A DNA stretch of 46,586 nt from an uncultured Pseudomonadota bacterium (GTDB lineage: Bacteria; Myxococcota_A; UBA796; SXON01), in contig CAIMSU010000207.1 of NCBI GenBank assembly GCA_903844155.1, forward strand, positions 1 to 46,586. The letters run 5' to 3'. Of the stretch, positions 29,167-37,962 are shown piece by piece. The position numbers and the translations under genes were made by a program. How positions within the stretch are numbered: the stretch's first letter is position 1; each line of letters begins with the position of its first letter. The notes under the pieces are model-generated. The model searched no databases. It was not told the origin of the DNA and saw nothing but the letters and a program-made list of their open reading frames with translations.

Positions 29167-29567
29167 CCCTTCGCGACGAGCTCCAGCCCGTTGTCGACGA
29201 CGGCCGCCAGCTCGCGGCGGACCTCGGCCTGCGCCCCCGTGCTCTCATCGTCCGATCGCGTGTCTGGAGCGGAGGCAGGCTGGGCACAGGGACTGCGACC
29301 GACACCGATCTGACGATCTCCCCTCCGCCGAAGATGCGCGAGCCGCCCGCCCGTTGGGTGGCGGACGCACCTGGCCGCTACGAGTCGGGCGACGTGCTTG
29401 TCGAGAAGATCAGCCGGACCTATGCGGAGAGCACGTTCACCGCGCCGACCACGCTCGGACACGAGATGCTGCTCCTCATCGACGGCCGGGAATACACGAT
29501 GGTCGGCGTTCCCGAGATCAAGACGTTCGGCTGGTCCCTCCAACTCCGGCGGAGGACGCGCGTATGA
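29163..29567 (+). CDS. Head closure/tail completion protein (putative)
   Basis: A 134-residue protein whose GTG overlaps the upstream stop. It is beta-rich, and its conserved-looking end (YESGDVLVEKISRTYAESTF, then MLLLIDGREYTMVGVPEIKT) resembles head-closure proteins placed between connector and HK97 gp10-like genes. It contains an ATDTD stretch encoded by an ACCGACACCGA-type repeat. Function inferred from position. Confidence 0.55.
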   Translation: MTLRDELQPVVDDGRQLAADLGLRPRALIVRSRVWSGGRLGTGTATDTDLTISPPPKMREPPARWVADAPGRYESGDVLVEKISRTYAESTFTAPTTLGHEMLLLIDGREYTMVGVPEIKTFGWSLQLRRRTRV

Positions 29568-30055
29568 GCGCGATTGAGATCCGCGCAGTCGGCTTCTCCG
29601 CAGCGATCCGGGCACGGATGCGCGAGGACACCGCTGCGCTCCGCAAGCTGGCGCTCGACGTGGCCCTGGAAGGCGTGAACGTGGCCTCCAAGCTCACCCG
29701 GGACAAGGGGATCGGGGACCAAGGGTTCTACCTCGCGTCGTGGGGCGCGCAGGCCGTTCCCACCGGCGCCGTGCTGGAGAACACGGCCCCCTACGCGGGC
29801 ATCATCGAGCACGGCCGCCGCCCGAATCGGCCCGGCCCACCGCTCGCGCCGATCCTCGGGTGGGTCATGCGCAAGCTCGTCCGTTCCGGCGAGATCACCG
29901 AAGCGGAGGCCCCCGGCGTCGCCTACGTCATCCGACGGCACATCCACGAAAACGGCACCGCGCCACGGAACATCTTGCGGCTCACCGTGGGCCGAATCCA
30001 GCCCCGCTTTCAGCGCGCTGCCATCGCCTTGCTCCGCGCCCGGAGTCGGGCATGA
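29564..30055 (+). CDS. HK97 gp10-like tail completion protein
   Basis: The 163-residue protein starts at ATG 29564 (ATGA overlap). The pattern AIRARMREDTAALRKLALDVALEG, then FYLASWGAQAVPTGAVLENTAPYAGIIEHGRRP and a basic helical end resembles HK97 gp10/neck proteins, whose NxAPYAxxxExG motif is clear here (NTAPYAGIIEHG). It would join the head connector to the tail. Confidence 0.75.
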   Translation: MSAIEIRAVGFSAAIRARMREDTAALRKLALDVALEGVNVASKLTRDKGIGDQGFYLASWGAQAVPTGAVLENTAPYAGIIEHGRRPNRPGPPLAPILGWVMRKLVRSGEITEAEAPGVAYVIRRHIHENGTAPRNILRLTVGRIQPRFQRAAIALLRARSRA

Positions 30056-30579
30056 GCTTCACCCGCGACCCCGCTGCGGCCGTCTGTGAGGCCTTGGCGG
30101 TCTACCTGGCTGCGACCCTGCCGACCTACGCCGTGCTCCGCGGCTGGCCCGAGTCCGACGTGCGCCTCGACCTCGCGTACCCGGTCGTGAGCGTTTTCAA
30201 CGTGGGCGCGCTCGCGGACGAGACGATCCAGCCGACGACGCTGGACGCGACCACGCTGGCGCTGGGGTTGCTCACCATCGCCATCCAGCTCGACGTATGG
30301 GCCGCGTACCGGGAGACGCTCGACGCGGCGGTGCAGGCCGTCTCGCTCGCCCTGCAGAACGACCTCCCGTGGCGCCCGGCCCTCTACCTGACTGCCACCG
30401 ACTACGGCGGGCGCACGTTCGTCGTCACGCGCGAGAACGATGGCCCTGAACGCGACGGCGAGACCGCCCCGCTCGGCCAGTGGCGCCACACCTTCACCCT
30501 TTCGGCCTCGATCGAGCGCGTTGCGACCTACGCCCCGCCCGTCGTGGTCAGCATCGACACCCCCGTCACCCCCTCGTAG
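30052..30579 (+). CDS. Tail terminator-like protein (putative)
   Basis: A 175-residue protein translated through an ATGA overlap. The alternating helix and strands (AAVCEALAVYLAATLPTYAV, DLAYPVVSVFNV, GLLTIAIQLDVWAAYRETLD, FTLSASIERVATY) fit tail terminator/neck proteins that cap the tail tube in myophages. It lies between the gp10-like and sheath genes, the expected location. The sequence family is not certain. Confidence 0.6.
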   Translation: MSFTRDPAAAVCEALAVYLAATLPTYAVLRGWPESDVRLDLAYPVVSVFNVGALADETIQPTTLDATTLALGLLTIAIQLDVWAAYRETLDAAVQAVSLALQNDLPWRPALYLTATDYGGRTFVVTRENDGPERDGETAPLGQWRHTFTLSASIERVATYAPPVVVSIDTPVTPS

Positions 30580-30588
30580 GAGCCGCTC

Positions 30589-32091
30589 ATGGCCAGTCTC
30601 ATCCGCACCATCGCCACCGCCGGGGCCGCCCTCTACGGCGTCAACCTCCTCGACGTGGCGCCCCCGGCCTCTGGCCTCGGCTCCGTCTCCCGGGTGCTCG
30701 GCATCGTCGCCGATCTGCCGTGGGGCCCCGAGAACACGGTGACGACCTGCTACAGCTTCAAGGATCTGCAGCAGTTCTTTCCGGCGGCGTTCTCCAGCCT
30801 CTACAACAACTATCCGGCGCTCAAGGCGTTCCTCGGACACCCGAAGCTCCCCGGGCCGGTGCAGGTCTGCCGGATCGTGCCGACCAGCGTGGTGCACCTC
30901 GCGATGGCGCTGTCCTACACCGTGACCGGCGGCGCGTTCGTCGGGACCGCGAACTACAAGGGCACGATGGGGAACTCCATCACGGCGACGTGGGCTGCGG
31001 CCACGGACGCGGATGGGACGCACCGCAACCTCACGATCACCATCGGCACTGGGTACTCCAAGCTCTACGAGAACGTCACCCTGACGAGCCTCCTCACGCT
31101 CGCCGACCCGTACATCACCTGGACTGCGACGAGCTCGCCGAGCGTCCTCCCCGCTGCGGCGGTCGCAGCCACCTCGACGGTGGCCGGCACGGACGGAACC
31201 GCCGTCTCCGCCGACTACATCGGCTCCTCGACGTCGAACGTGGGCATCCGCAAGTTCTACGCCTCCAACATCTCCGTCGACGTTCTCCTCGTCGCGGAGT
31301 GCCCATCTGGCCTCATCAACGCCGTGAACACCGGGCTGGTCGCCTACGGCACCGGCGCCGGAAAGCAGGGGCAGTATGTGCTTTGCTCGGTCGCGAGCCA
31401 GACGGCCGCCGCCGCCGTTACCTACGTCGCCAGCTACCGCGACTCCGGATCGAAGGGCTCCTACATCTGGCCGCGCGCCAAGGTCACCAACACCTTCGAC
31501 AGCACGCTCCCGCTCGTCGCCGTCGACGCGAACATGATGCTGGCCACCGCGATGCTCGGTGTGGACCCCTGGAACTCCCCCGAGGGTGTCAATAGCGCGC
31601 CCTGGCTGACCGGCATCGCCGACCTGGAGACCAACGACTCCGACGACGTCGCCTACGCGGCGCTGAACACGGCCGGGATCTCCACCCTGTTCATCGACGA
31701 CACCCTCGGACCCATCATCCGGGGCGCGTTCACGACGAACGTGACGAGCGGCCAGACGGACATCGTCCGCAGCTCCTACCGCAGCTACGCCAGCGCGCAG
31801 CTCGCCAGCTACGCGATCCACTACGTCGGCGTGAACCTCTCCGTGAACCTCACCAAAGGGCTGCTCGGGGATTCTGTCGATCCGCTCATCGGCGCGTTCC
31901 GGGGCTTTCTGCAAGTCGAAACCGACAAGCAGCACATCAGCGGGTACAACGTTGACCCGTTCGGCTCGAACACGCAGGCCGACATCGACGCCGGGCATTG
32001 GACCATCGCCACGGCGATCAAGATGTTCGCGTCGAACCGCCAGATGATCATCGCCACGCAGGTCGGCGCTACCGTCGTACTGTCTTCCTAA
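30589..32091 (+). CDS. Contractile tail sheath protein
   Basis: The 500-residue protein would form the contractile outer tube of the tail. It has the sheath layout: an N-terminal part (GVNLLDVAPPASGLGSVSRV, LGIVADLPWGPENTV, FKDLQQFFPAAF), an alpha/beta middle with surface insertions, and a C-terminal domain (SVNLTKGLLGDSVDPLIGAF, ETDKQHISGYNVDP, ATQVGATVVLSS) that interacts with the tube. GGAG precedes ATG 30589. The tube gene follows at once, which supports a myovirus. Confidence 0.8.
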   Translation: MASLIRTIATAGAALYGVNLLDVAPPASGLGSVSRVLGIVADLPWGPENTVTTCYSFKDLQQFFPAAFSSLYNNYPALKAFLGHPKLPGPVQVCRIVPTSVVHLAMALSYTVTGGAFVGTANYKGTMGNSITATWAAATDADGTHRNLTITIGTGYSKLYENVTLTSLLTLADPYITWTATSSPSVLPAAAVAATSTVAGTDGTAVSADYIGSSTSNVGIRKFYASNISVDVLLVAECPSGLINAVNTGLVAYGTGAGKQGQYVLCSVASQTAAAAVTYVASYRDSGSKGSYIWPRAKVTNTFDSTLPLVAVDANMMLATAMLGVDPWNSPEGVNSAPWLTGIADLETNDSDDVAYAALNTAGISTLFIDDTLGPIIRGAFTTNVTSGQTDIVRSSYRSYASAQLASYAIHYVGVNLSVNLTKGLLGDSVDPLIGAFRGFLQVETDKQHISGYNVDPFGSNTQADIDAGHWTIATAIKMFASNRQMIIATQVGATVVLSS

Positions 32092-32112
32092 CCTTCGATT
32101 CGAGGCCGACAA

Positions 32113-32541
32113 ATGGACACCACGCTCCCCACCTCTGGCGCCGAGACGCGCATCAGCCTCTCGGTTGACGGCGCCCCCATCCTCATCTCCGGGCAGGTCG
32201 ACAAGGTCAGCGCCAAGCAGCGCGTCTCCAACATGGAGCACAAGCCGCTGGGCACGAGTGACGTCAAGATCGGCCAGGACTTCAACGGTTGGGAGGGCTC
32301 GATCTCCGGCAAACGCTCGTCGCTCGCCATCGCCACGGCGATCAACCTCATTGAAGCCTCGAACCGGGCGGGCCTGCCGAGCCAGGTCATGCTCACCGTG
32401 ACCTCGTCGCTCCACGACGGCACACGCGAGAGCCACCTCTACAGCGACGTCAAGCTCTCGTACTCCGGGGACTCGGCGCGCGGGTCGTTCGACTCGTTCG
32501 AGGTCTCCTGGGTCACCGGCAGCGGGCGGGTGGCTCTGTGA
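32113..32541 (+). CDS. Tail tube protein
   Basis: A 142-residue protein after the sheath, with GAGG before ATG 32113. The beta-rich sequence (ETRISLSVDGAPILISGQVD, NGWEGSISGKRSSLAIATAI, SHLYSDVKLSYSGDSARGSF) matches the length and strand pattern of myophage inner-tube proteins. It would polymerise on the tape measure and be surrounded by the sheath. Confidence 0.75.
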   Translation: MDTTLPTSGAETRISLSVDGAPILISGQVDKVSAKQRVSNMEHKPLGTSDVKIGQDFNGWEGSISGKRSSLAIATAINLIEASNRAGLPSQVMLTVTSSLHDGTRESHLYSDVKLSYSGDSARGSFDSFEVSWVTGSGRVAL

Positions 32542-33128
32542 GGGTGGCTGTCGAATTCGCGCTCCCAAGCGGCCGACACGTCGTCGCAATGGAGTTGACC
32601 GTCGCCGAGATGCTGATCGCCAAGCGGGCGGCCGGCAGCGGGGTTGGCCTCGCCGCGTCGTCTGCGGTCTCCATCGCAGGCCTCCAGATGGCGCTTCGGG
32701 AGATCGACGGCGTCAAGGTCACCTTCGACCAGCTCGGCGGCCTCGATGGCCGGTTCCGGGTGCGCGACATGACCGCGCTGGTGAGCGCTTTCGCCAGCCT
32801 CCACACGGCGCCGAAGCTCGCCTACACCGTCGTTCCGGGCGACCGCACGGACGTCTACACGGTCACGCTCCTCGACGGATCCATGGTCACGCTCCGCGAG
32901 CTCGCGCACCCGGCGTTCTCGCGCTGCATGGCGGCGGGCGATGCCGAGCGCGGCTGTCCCGCCTCTGCGGAGTTCGCCGTCAGCCTTGCAGGGCTTCGGG
33001 CGTCCATCGACGGCATCCCGCCAGACAACCAGCTCTGGCCCTACTCCGCGCGTGACACGGCTGGCCTGATGGCGCTGTGGGGAGAGATCCACGGCGGGGA
33101 TTTTACGGTGGTCCCCTCGGCCGCATGA
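32538..33128 (+). CDS. Tail assembly chaperone, first protein
   Basis: The 196-residue protein overlaps the tube gene by GTGA and precedes a short gene and the tape measure, the usual chaperone position. It starts with RVAVEFALPSGRHVVAMELT, then helical parts (AEMLIAKRAAGSG, MTALVSAFASLH) and a beta region. These proteins bind and protect the tape measure during tail assembly. A -1 frame is open over its last 50 bases into the next gene, but I see no clear slippery site; ATGA re-initiation is more likely. Confidence 0.6.
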   Translation: MRVAVEFALPSGRHVVAMELTVAEMLIAKRAAGSGVGLAASSAVSIAGLQMALREIDGVKVTFDQLGGLDGRFRVRDMTALVSAFASLHTAPKLAYTVVPGDRTDVYTVTLLDGSMVTLRELAHPAFSRCMAAGDAERGCPASAEFAVSLAGLRASIDGIPPDNQLWPYSARDTAGLMALWGEIHGGDFTVVPSAA

Positions 33129-33283
33129 GCGAGGCCGATTGGGGGCGGGTCGCCTACGCCGCTCGGTACGGAAATCAGCCCCTTTCGGAGATCCTGACAA
33201 TGCGCCCCGCCGATCTAAACGGGTTCAACGCCGCACTTGAGCGCATCATCATTGCCGAGAACGGCAAGGATGGCGCGTCATGA
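33125..33283 (+). CDS. Tail assembly chaperone, second small protein, 52 aa
   Basis: Begins at ATG 33125 overlapping the previous stop as ATGA. The sequence (SEADWGRVAYAARYGNQPLS, then LNGFNAALERIIIAENGKDG) resembles the second, short chaperone of other tail modules, where DxxxLAxxYGxxPxxIxxM-like patterns occur. It ends right before the tape measure, again with an ATG/TGA overlap. A fused product by frameshift is possible but not supported. Confidence 0.6.
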   Translation: MSEADWGRVAYAARYGNQPLSEILTMRPADLNGFNAALERIIIAENGKDGAS

Positions 33284-34977
33284 TGGGCCAGGACGACTAT
33301 GTCATCCGCGCCAGAATTGTCGCTGAAGACGCCGCCGCACCTGGTGCGGACTCTGCCCAGCGACGGCTCGAGGCGGTGGAGAACCAGGCCGGATCGACCG
33401 GGTCGGCGCTCACCCGCATGTTCGGTCTCATCGGCGGGATGGCCGGGATCGGGATGGCCGTGAAGGGCATCCTCGGCTTTCAGTCCACTCTGGAGGACGC
33501 CCAGAACGGCCTCGCCACGCTTTACAGCGCGCTCGCCGGCGTGGACATCGGGCAGGGCTTCCGCATGGCCCAGGAGGACGTCGCCGGGCTGCGGCAGGAC
33601 GCCGCGGCCGGAATCGGCGAGCTCTCCGACTACCTTGGCACCTTCAACCGGGTGCTGGGTGCGGGCCTCTCGATGGGCGCGAGCCGCGGGCAGCTCCGCA
33701 CGCTCACCAAAGAGACGATCACGGCCACGGGTGCTGTCTTCGGCTCGGCGGGCCTGTCGCGCGCCCCCGAGGAGCTGATGATGGCGATGGAGGGCCGGGC
33801 CAACAAGCGGCTGACCCCCGTGATTGGGATGGCGCTCACCGCGATCCACATGACGGACGAAGCGTTCAACCGGCTCAAGCCCGAGGCGCGGATCGAGGCG
33901 TTGACCCGCGCGCTCAACACCTTTGGGCCGGGCGTTGCCCTGATGGGCCAGAGTTGGAACGCGCAGTTTTCGACCTTGCACGACACGATCCAAGGCCTGA
34001 TCGGCACCGTGACCAAGCCGCTTTTCGACCGATGGAAGACCGAGCTGGGCGCGGTGAACGACTGGCTTGTCAAAAACAAGAACATGCTGGCGGAGATCGC
34101 GGAGAGGTGGGGCGCGCGGCTGCTGAAGGTCTGGGATGGGCTGGTTGCGCGCGCGGGGACGTACGCGGCGCTGGTTGCGGCGTCGCAGGTCGGGAGCCTG
34201 ACCGGGGCTGCTGGCGCGGTTGCGGGCGGAGCGAGGGCGGTGGCGATGCCGCTGCTTACGGGATTGTCAGAGGGGGTCGCCGGCGGCGGACTCATGGGCG
34301 GCCTGTCTGGCCTCTCGGCGGCGTTCTCGGCGTTGGCAACCCCCTTCGTCGCCGTCACGGGAGCGATCCTCGCCGTGAAGGGGGCAATGAGCGACTACCC
34401 CTCTGTGCTTGGCTACGTCATGCAGGCTGGGGGCCGACTCATGGACTCCTTTGGGTTGCTGGGGACGGCGATGGACTCACTGACCGGCCCGGGGAGCGCG
34501 CTGAACATGATCGGCGCGGCGCTCACGGGTCCGTTCGGGATCTTCCTCGACGTGCTCGGCGTCGGGGTCCGCATCCTCGCCGCGTTCGCGACCGGGATCG
34601 GCGTCGTTTTTTCTGTCATCGGGAACGGGCTGCAGTGGATCTACAGCTTGATGGCTGGGGACGCGCACGGGGTCATCAAGGCCAAAGCGAACATGGCGAA
34701 CGCCATCGATCAGGCCAACAGGAACCTCTCCGTCCTCGCCGGCTTCGACCTCCAGACGAACACCAAGGGCGGCCTTGATCACGCGGTCGCGGCCGGGGAT
34801 CTCAAGACGAAGAAGGGTGGCGACTCGATCACCAACATCTCCGGCCCCGTCACCCTCCAGATCAAGACGGAGGTGAACGCCGACCCCGCCCGCGTCATGA
34901 CCGCGCTCGGCGAGGGCTTGGACCGAATCCGGCTCGCAGGCCTGCAGGCCAGGCGCATCCCGGCGGCGAGGCAGTAG
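33280..34977 (+). CDS. Tape measure protein
   Basis: The 565-residue protein sets tail length and fills the tube. It has helical and hydrophobic stretches typical of the family: an N-terminal ADSAQRRLEAVENQAGS, a middle with FQSTLEDAQNGLATLYSALAG and WNAQFSTLHDTIQGLIG, several membrane-like segments (LMGGLSGLSAAFSALATPFV, VRILAAFATGIGVVFSVIG) and a charged end. It is short for a tape measure, so a short contractile tail is expected. The start is ATG 33280 or 33283. Confidence 0.82.
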   Translation: MMGQDDYVIRARIVAEDAAAPGADSAQRRLEAVENQAGSTGSALTRMFGLIGGMAGIGMAVKGILGFQSTLEDAQNGLATLYSALAGVDIGQGFRMAQEDVAGLRQDAAAGIGELSDYLGTFNRVLGAGLSMGASRGQLRTLTKETITATGAVFGSAGLSRAPEELMMAMEGRANKRLTPVIGMALTAIHMTDEAFNRLKPEARIEALTRALNTFGPGVALMGQSWNAQFSTLHDTIQGLIGTVTKPLFDRWKTELGAVNDWLVKNKNMLAEIAERWGARLLKVWDGLVARAGTYAALVAASQVGSLTGAAGAVAGGARAVAMPLLTGLSEGVAGGGLMGGLSGLSAAFSALATPFVAVTGAILAVKGAMSDYPSVLGYVMQAGGRLMDSFGLLGTAMDSLTGPGSALNMIGAALTGPFGIFLDVLGVGVRILAAFATGIGVVFSVIGNGLQWIYSLMAGDAHGVIKAKANMANAIDQANRNLSVLAGFDLQTNTKGGLDHAVAAGDLKTKKGGDSITNISGPVTLQIKTEVNADPARVMTALGEGLDRIRLAGLQARRIPAARQ

Positions 34978-35559
34978 ATGGCTGATCCTGTCGTGAACTC
35001 GCTCGTGATCCAGGAGCTTGACGGCGACGTGGGGCTCATCCTCGACACGCTCGGGGCCCTTCCCACGAACAGCCTTCCGGTTGGCGGGTCGCTGCGTTCG
35101 ACACGGACCTACTACCCGGGTAGTTCGACCCCTTCGACGCAGATCATGGGCACACAGGAAGAGGACATCACGCTCAAAGGCGTGTGGCGGGACGACCAGC
35201 TCGGCGCCGCGGGAGGGGCGGTCAACCTCTACGGGATCTGCCGGTCGCTGCTCCTCGATCAGCTCCGGTGCGCGCTCTACTGGGGACCGGAGATCACCCG
35301 AAAGGGCTACGTCAAGAGCTTCATCGGGGACTTTGAGCGACCGAACCTGATTCACTGGACGCTGGTGTTTCAGGTGGACGAAGCCGACGAAGCGGCGCTG
35401 ATGCTGATCCCCTTCCCGCCGTCTGCAACGACGACAACGCTGTGGGCCGAGATCCTCGCCGTGCTGGCCGAGATTGACGCCGTGAGCGTCATCGTGGACG
35501 CCAGCCTCGCCGTGACCGTCGCCGGCGGCTTGCTCCTCTCCGAAGCGGTGGCCGCATGA
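34978..35559 (+). CDS. Baseplate/tail protein, 193 aa
   Basis: The ATG directly follows the tape measure TAG, with GAGG a few bases upstream. The N-terminal part is beta-rich (NSLVIQELDGDVGLILDTLG, EEDITLKGVWRDDQ, HWTLVFQVDEADE); the last 45 residues are hydrophobic and Ala/Val-rich. In other myophages, the gene at this place encodes a tail-tip or hub-associated protein that docks the LysM protein. No family assigned with certainty. Confidence 0.55.
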   Translation: MADPVVNSLVIQELDGDVGLILDTLGALPTNSLPVGGSLRSTRTYYPGSSTPSTQIMGTQEEDITLKGVWRDDQLGAAGGAVNLYGICRSLLLDQLRCALYWGPEITRKGYVKSFIGDFERPNLIHWTLVFQVDEADEAALMLIPFPPSATTTTLWAEILAVLAEIDAVSVIVDASLAVTVAGGLLLSEAVAA

Positions 35560-36050
35560 GCATCCCCTCGATCAACGCGGCGGCCGGTGCGCTCGCCAGC
35601 AATGCAGGCGCCGCCCTCGGGTCCGTGGCGACGCTCCTGCAGCTCGGCACGGCGAGCGCTCAGGACATCGGCGCGACCGGCGCCCAGGTGACGACCTGCC
35701 AGACGGCGATCAGGGCGGTGCGCGCGGACCTCGATGCCCTCGCCGTCGAGGACGCGCAGCTCTGGCCGGATGGCGCTGTCGCGATTGGCCTCTGGCGTTG
35801 GGAGCGCAGCCTCCGCTACGGCCTCGTTCGCCTCTCGGGTCGGCTGACCCGGGCCTCCGCCATCGTCGCGGAGATCGCCACCGGGCAGGGGACGACGCTC
35901 CACACAGTGCGCGCCGGTCAGTCGCTCCAGGCCATCGCGGCGATCTACCTTGGCGGGTGGGCAGAGTGGCCTCGCATCGCCGCCGCCAACGGGCTGAAGG
36001 CGGGCCCTGTCGCGGTGGGCACGGTCCTGATCATCCCGTCGAAGGTCTGA
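35556..36050 (+). CDS. LysM-domain tail/baseplate protein
   Basis: A 164-residue protein, ATGA-coupled. The first 110 residues are Ala-rich and helical; the C-terminal 50 form a LysM domain (HTVRAGQSLQAIAAIYLGGW, then WPRIAAANGL, then VGTVLIIPSKV). In contractile tails such LysM proteins (like gp53/gpX types) join the tail tube to the hub and may touch peptidoglycan. The family call for LysM is firm. Confidence 0.85.
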   Translation: MSIPSINAAAGALASNAGAALGSVATLLQLGTASAQDIGATGAQVTTCQTAIRAVRADLDALAVEDAQLWPDGAVAIGLWRWERSLRYGLVRLSGRLTRASAIVAEIATGQGTTLHTVRAGQSLQAIAAIYLGGWAEWPRIAAANGLKAGPVAVGTVLIIPSKV

Positions 36051-36051
36051 C

Positions 36052-37383
36052 GTGGCCGCCCGCTCCTACTACCCGCGTGCGGCGGTCTCGCTCGTCCTCT
36101 TGATCGAGGACTGGGGTGCGGGCACGTCGGCGACCTACACCGTCACGGCGATCCCGCGCGAGTTGGAGATCCACCGAAACGACCATCGGACCGCGGACAC
36201 ATTCCGCCTGCAGCTCGACCTGCGCGATTTCCCGTTCGACCCGCGCACGGTGCGGAGCGCCCGGATCGAGGCGCTGATCGGCGATGTTGGGCCGCCGGGA
36301 AGCACGCTGCCGAAATCCGGGCCGGACACCGCGTTCATCGGCTTCTCGGACACCATCGAATCAAGCCGCTCGGAGGCCGGCGATTTCGTGAACATCGAAG
36401 GCCGGGACTACACCGGCCCCTTCCTCGACACGAAGTGGCCGGGCGGGATGATTGACGTCTCGCGCGCGCTCCCTGACGTCATCCAGGACGTGATCGACGC
36501 GGTGCCAGGTGCGGACCAGATCGGCGTGAATCCGGGGGTCTGCTACTCCGAGGGCGCGTCGAACGTCATCCTCGCCGACGCCATCGGCCGCAAGATGTTT
36601 GCCCCCCATGCCGGGGACGACTGCTGGACGGTCCTGTGTGACCTGTGCGGACGGGTCGGGCTCGTTCCCGTCTTCAACCTCGACGCGCTCTGCATCCTCT
36701 CTGCGGCCGACTTTGGGGTCTCGCGCAACGCGTTTGTCAACGACGGGGCGATCACTCCGCAGACGGCCGCGATGGAGTACGGCTCGAACCTCACGCGGCT
36801 CAAGCAAGTGCGGCACGCTCGGGAAGCCGCCCGCAAGCAAATCCAGGTGCAATGCTGGGACGCGACGACGCGCAAGGCCTCGACGACGACGTACCCGACC
36901 AGCCCGATCCTCAACAAACAGACGGTCGGCACCGATGGCAAGGTCAAGACGGAGGCCGCCCCGATTGTGCCGTACTACGTCACCGGGACCTATTCGGCGT
37001 CGGACCTCGCAACCATTGCGAAGAACATCTACACCGAGGTCAGCCGGGAGGAGATGGAAACCGAGATCGAGACGCTCGACATGACCGATCTCGACGGCGT
37101 CTCCATCCCGCAGCTCGGCAACGGCGCGCACGTCACGATCACCATCGGCGCGCAGCTCGTCACGGACATCAGCGGCCTCTCGCCCTCCGAAGCCATCGCC
37201 GCGCTCACCAGCGGTCCCCGGGCACTCGCGGCGGACGTGGCGACTGCGTTTGTGGCGGCGTTCGCGACCGCGCAAAAGCTCTCTGTCACCTTCTACGCCA
37301 AGGAAGTGCAGCACGTCTGGAGCCGGGAGAACGGCTACCGGTGCCAGATCACGGCGATCAACTTCGTGGGGGGTGCGGTTTGA
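36052..37383 (+). CDS. Baseplate hub protein, gpD/gp27-like
   Basis: The 443-residue protein starts at GTG 36052 with AAGG upstream. It shows the pattern of late-control gpD/gp27 hubs: an N-terminal strand-rich domain (YTVTAIPRELEIHRND, FRLQLDLRDFPFDPRTV), a middle with IEGRDYTGPFLDTKW, a second domain (DDCWTVLCDLCGRVGLVPVF) and a C-terminal part with KLSVTFYAKEVQHVWSRENG. It would form the trimeric hub between the tail tube and spike, encoded just before the gpV-like spike. Confidence 0.75.
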   Translation: MAARSYYPRAAVSLVLLIEDWGAGTSATYTVTAIPRELEIHRNDHRTADTFRLQLDLRDFPFDPRTVRSARIEALIGDVGPPGSTLPKSGPDTAFIGFSDTIESSRSEAGDFVNIEGRDYTGPFLDTKWPGGMIDVSRALPDVIQDVIDAVPGADQIGVNPGVCYSEGASNVILADAIGRKMFAPHAGDDCWTVLCDLCGRVGLVPVFNLDALCILSAADFGVSRNAFVNDGAITPQTAAMEYGSNLTRLKQVRHAREAARKQIQVQCWDATTRKASTTTYPTSPILNKQTVGTDGKVKTEAAPIVPYYVTGTYSASDLATIAKNIYTEVSREEMETEIETLDMTDLDGVSIPQLGNGAHVTITIGAQLVTDISGLSPSEAIAALTSGPRALAADVATAFVAAFATAQKLSVTFYAKEVQHVWSRENGYRCQITAINFVGGAV

Positions 37384-37913
37384 GGCGCGGCGTCGAGCGT
37401 GGGCTGGCGGACCTGGCGTCCGACGTCGTCGCGTGCGCCACCGGGCAGATCACGGCCGTCGATGCGGACGGGAGCGGCGGGTTTCTGGCGACGGTGACGA
37501 TCCAGCCCTCCGGCTGGCAGGTTCAGGCCCGGGTCGTTTGGTCCGGGGCGCGCGCGTCGGGGGGCGCGTTCTTTCCGGTCGCCGTCGACGACGAGGTCCT
37601 CGTCCTGCTCCCCGACGGAGACCCGAACCGAGCGGTCTGCATCCCGGGGCTGACGAGCACCGCGGCGAAGGTCCCATCGAGCTTCGACAATTCCAGGCCG
37701 ATCTTCGTGCATCCGAGCGGGGCCTCGTTCGCGACCTCCGAGAGCGCCAGCACTCGGCACGTCGTGACAGAGGACCTCCTCAGCGACCTCTCGAACAGCC
37801 TCACCGAGATCGCGGCGGGACTCGCGGCGTTCGGCATCCCGACCCCCAACACGGCCACCCTCATCGGCAAGCTCGCTGCGTCCTATCGCTCGGCCGCGCT
37901 GGTCACGGAGTAG
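37380..37913 (+). CDS. Baseplate spike/gpV-like protein
   Basis: A 177-residue protein with a TTG start overlapping the hub stop as TTGA. Residues about 20-95 look like the OB-fold of gpV/gp45-type spikes (GQITAVDADGSGGFLATVTI, FPVAVDDEVLVLLPDGDPNR). The rest includes a helix (EDLLSDLSNSLTEIAAGLAA). Such proteins trimerise and pierce the outer membrane. No lysozyme domain is present. Confidence 0.7.
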   Translation: MRRGVERGLADLASDVVACATGQITAVDADGSGGFLATVTIQPSGWQVQARVVWSGARASGGAFFPVAVDDEVLVLLPDGDPNRAVCIPGLTSTAAKVPSSFDNSRPIFVHPSGASFATSESASTRHVVTEDLLSDLSNSLTEIAAGLAAFGIPTPNTATLIGKLAASYRSAALVTE

Positions 37914-37962
37914 CGATGAATCGTAGATGCTCATACACGATTTGTAGAGTAGGATCCCGCCC

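Noticed and set aside
30010-32589. 859-codon leftward open frame opposite sheath and tube
   Set aside because: It spans several forward genes with clear families and has no domain or start signal.
33077-33128. Programmed -1 frameshift joining the two tail chaperone genes
   Set aside because: The -1 frame is open, but no XXXYYYZ slippery site could be fitted; a normal ATGA junction explains the second gene.
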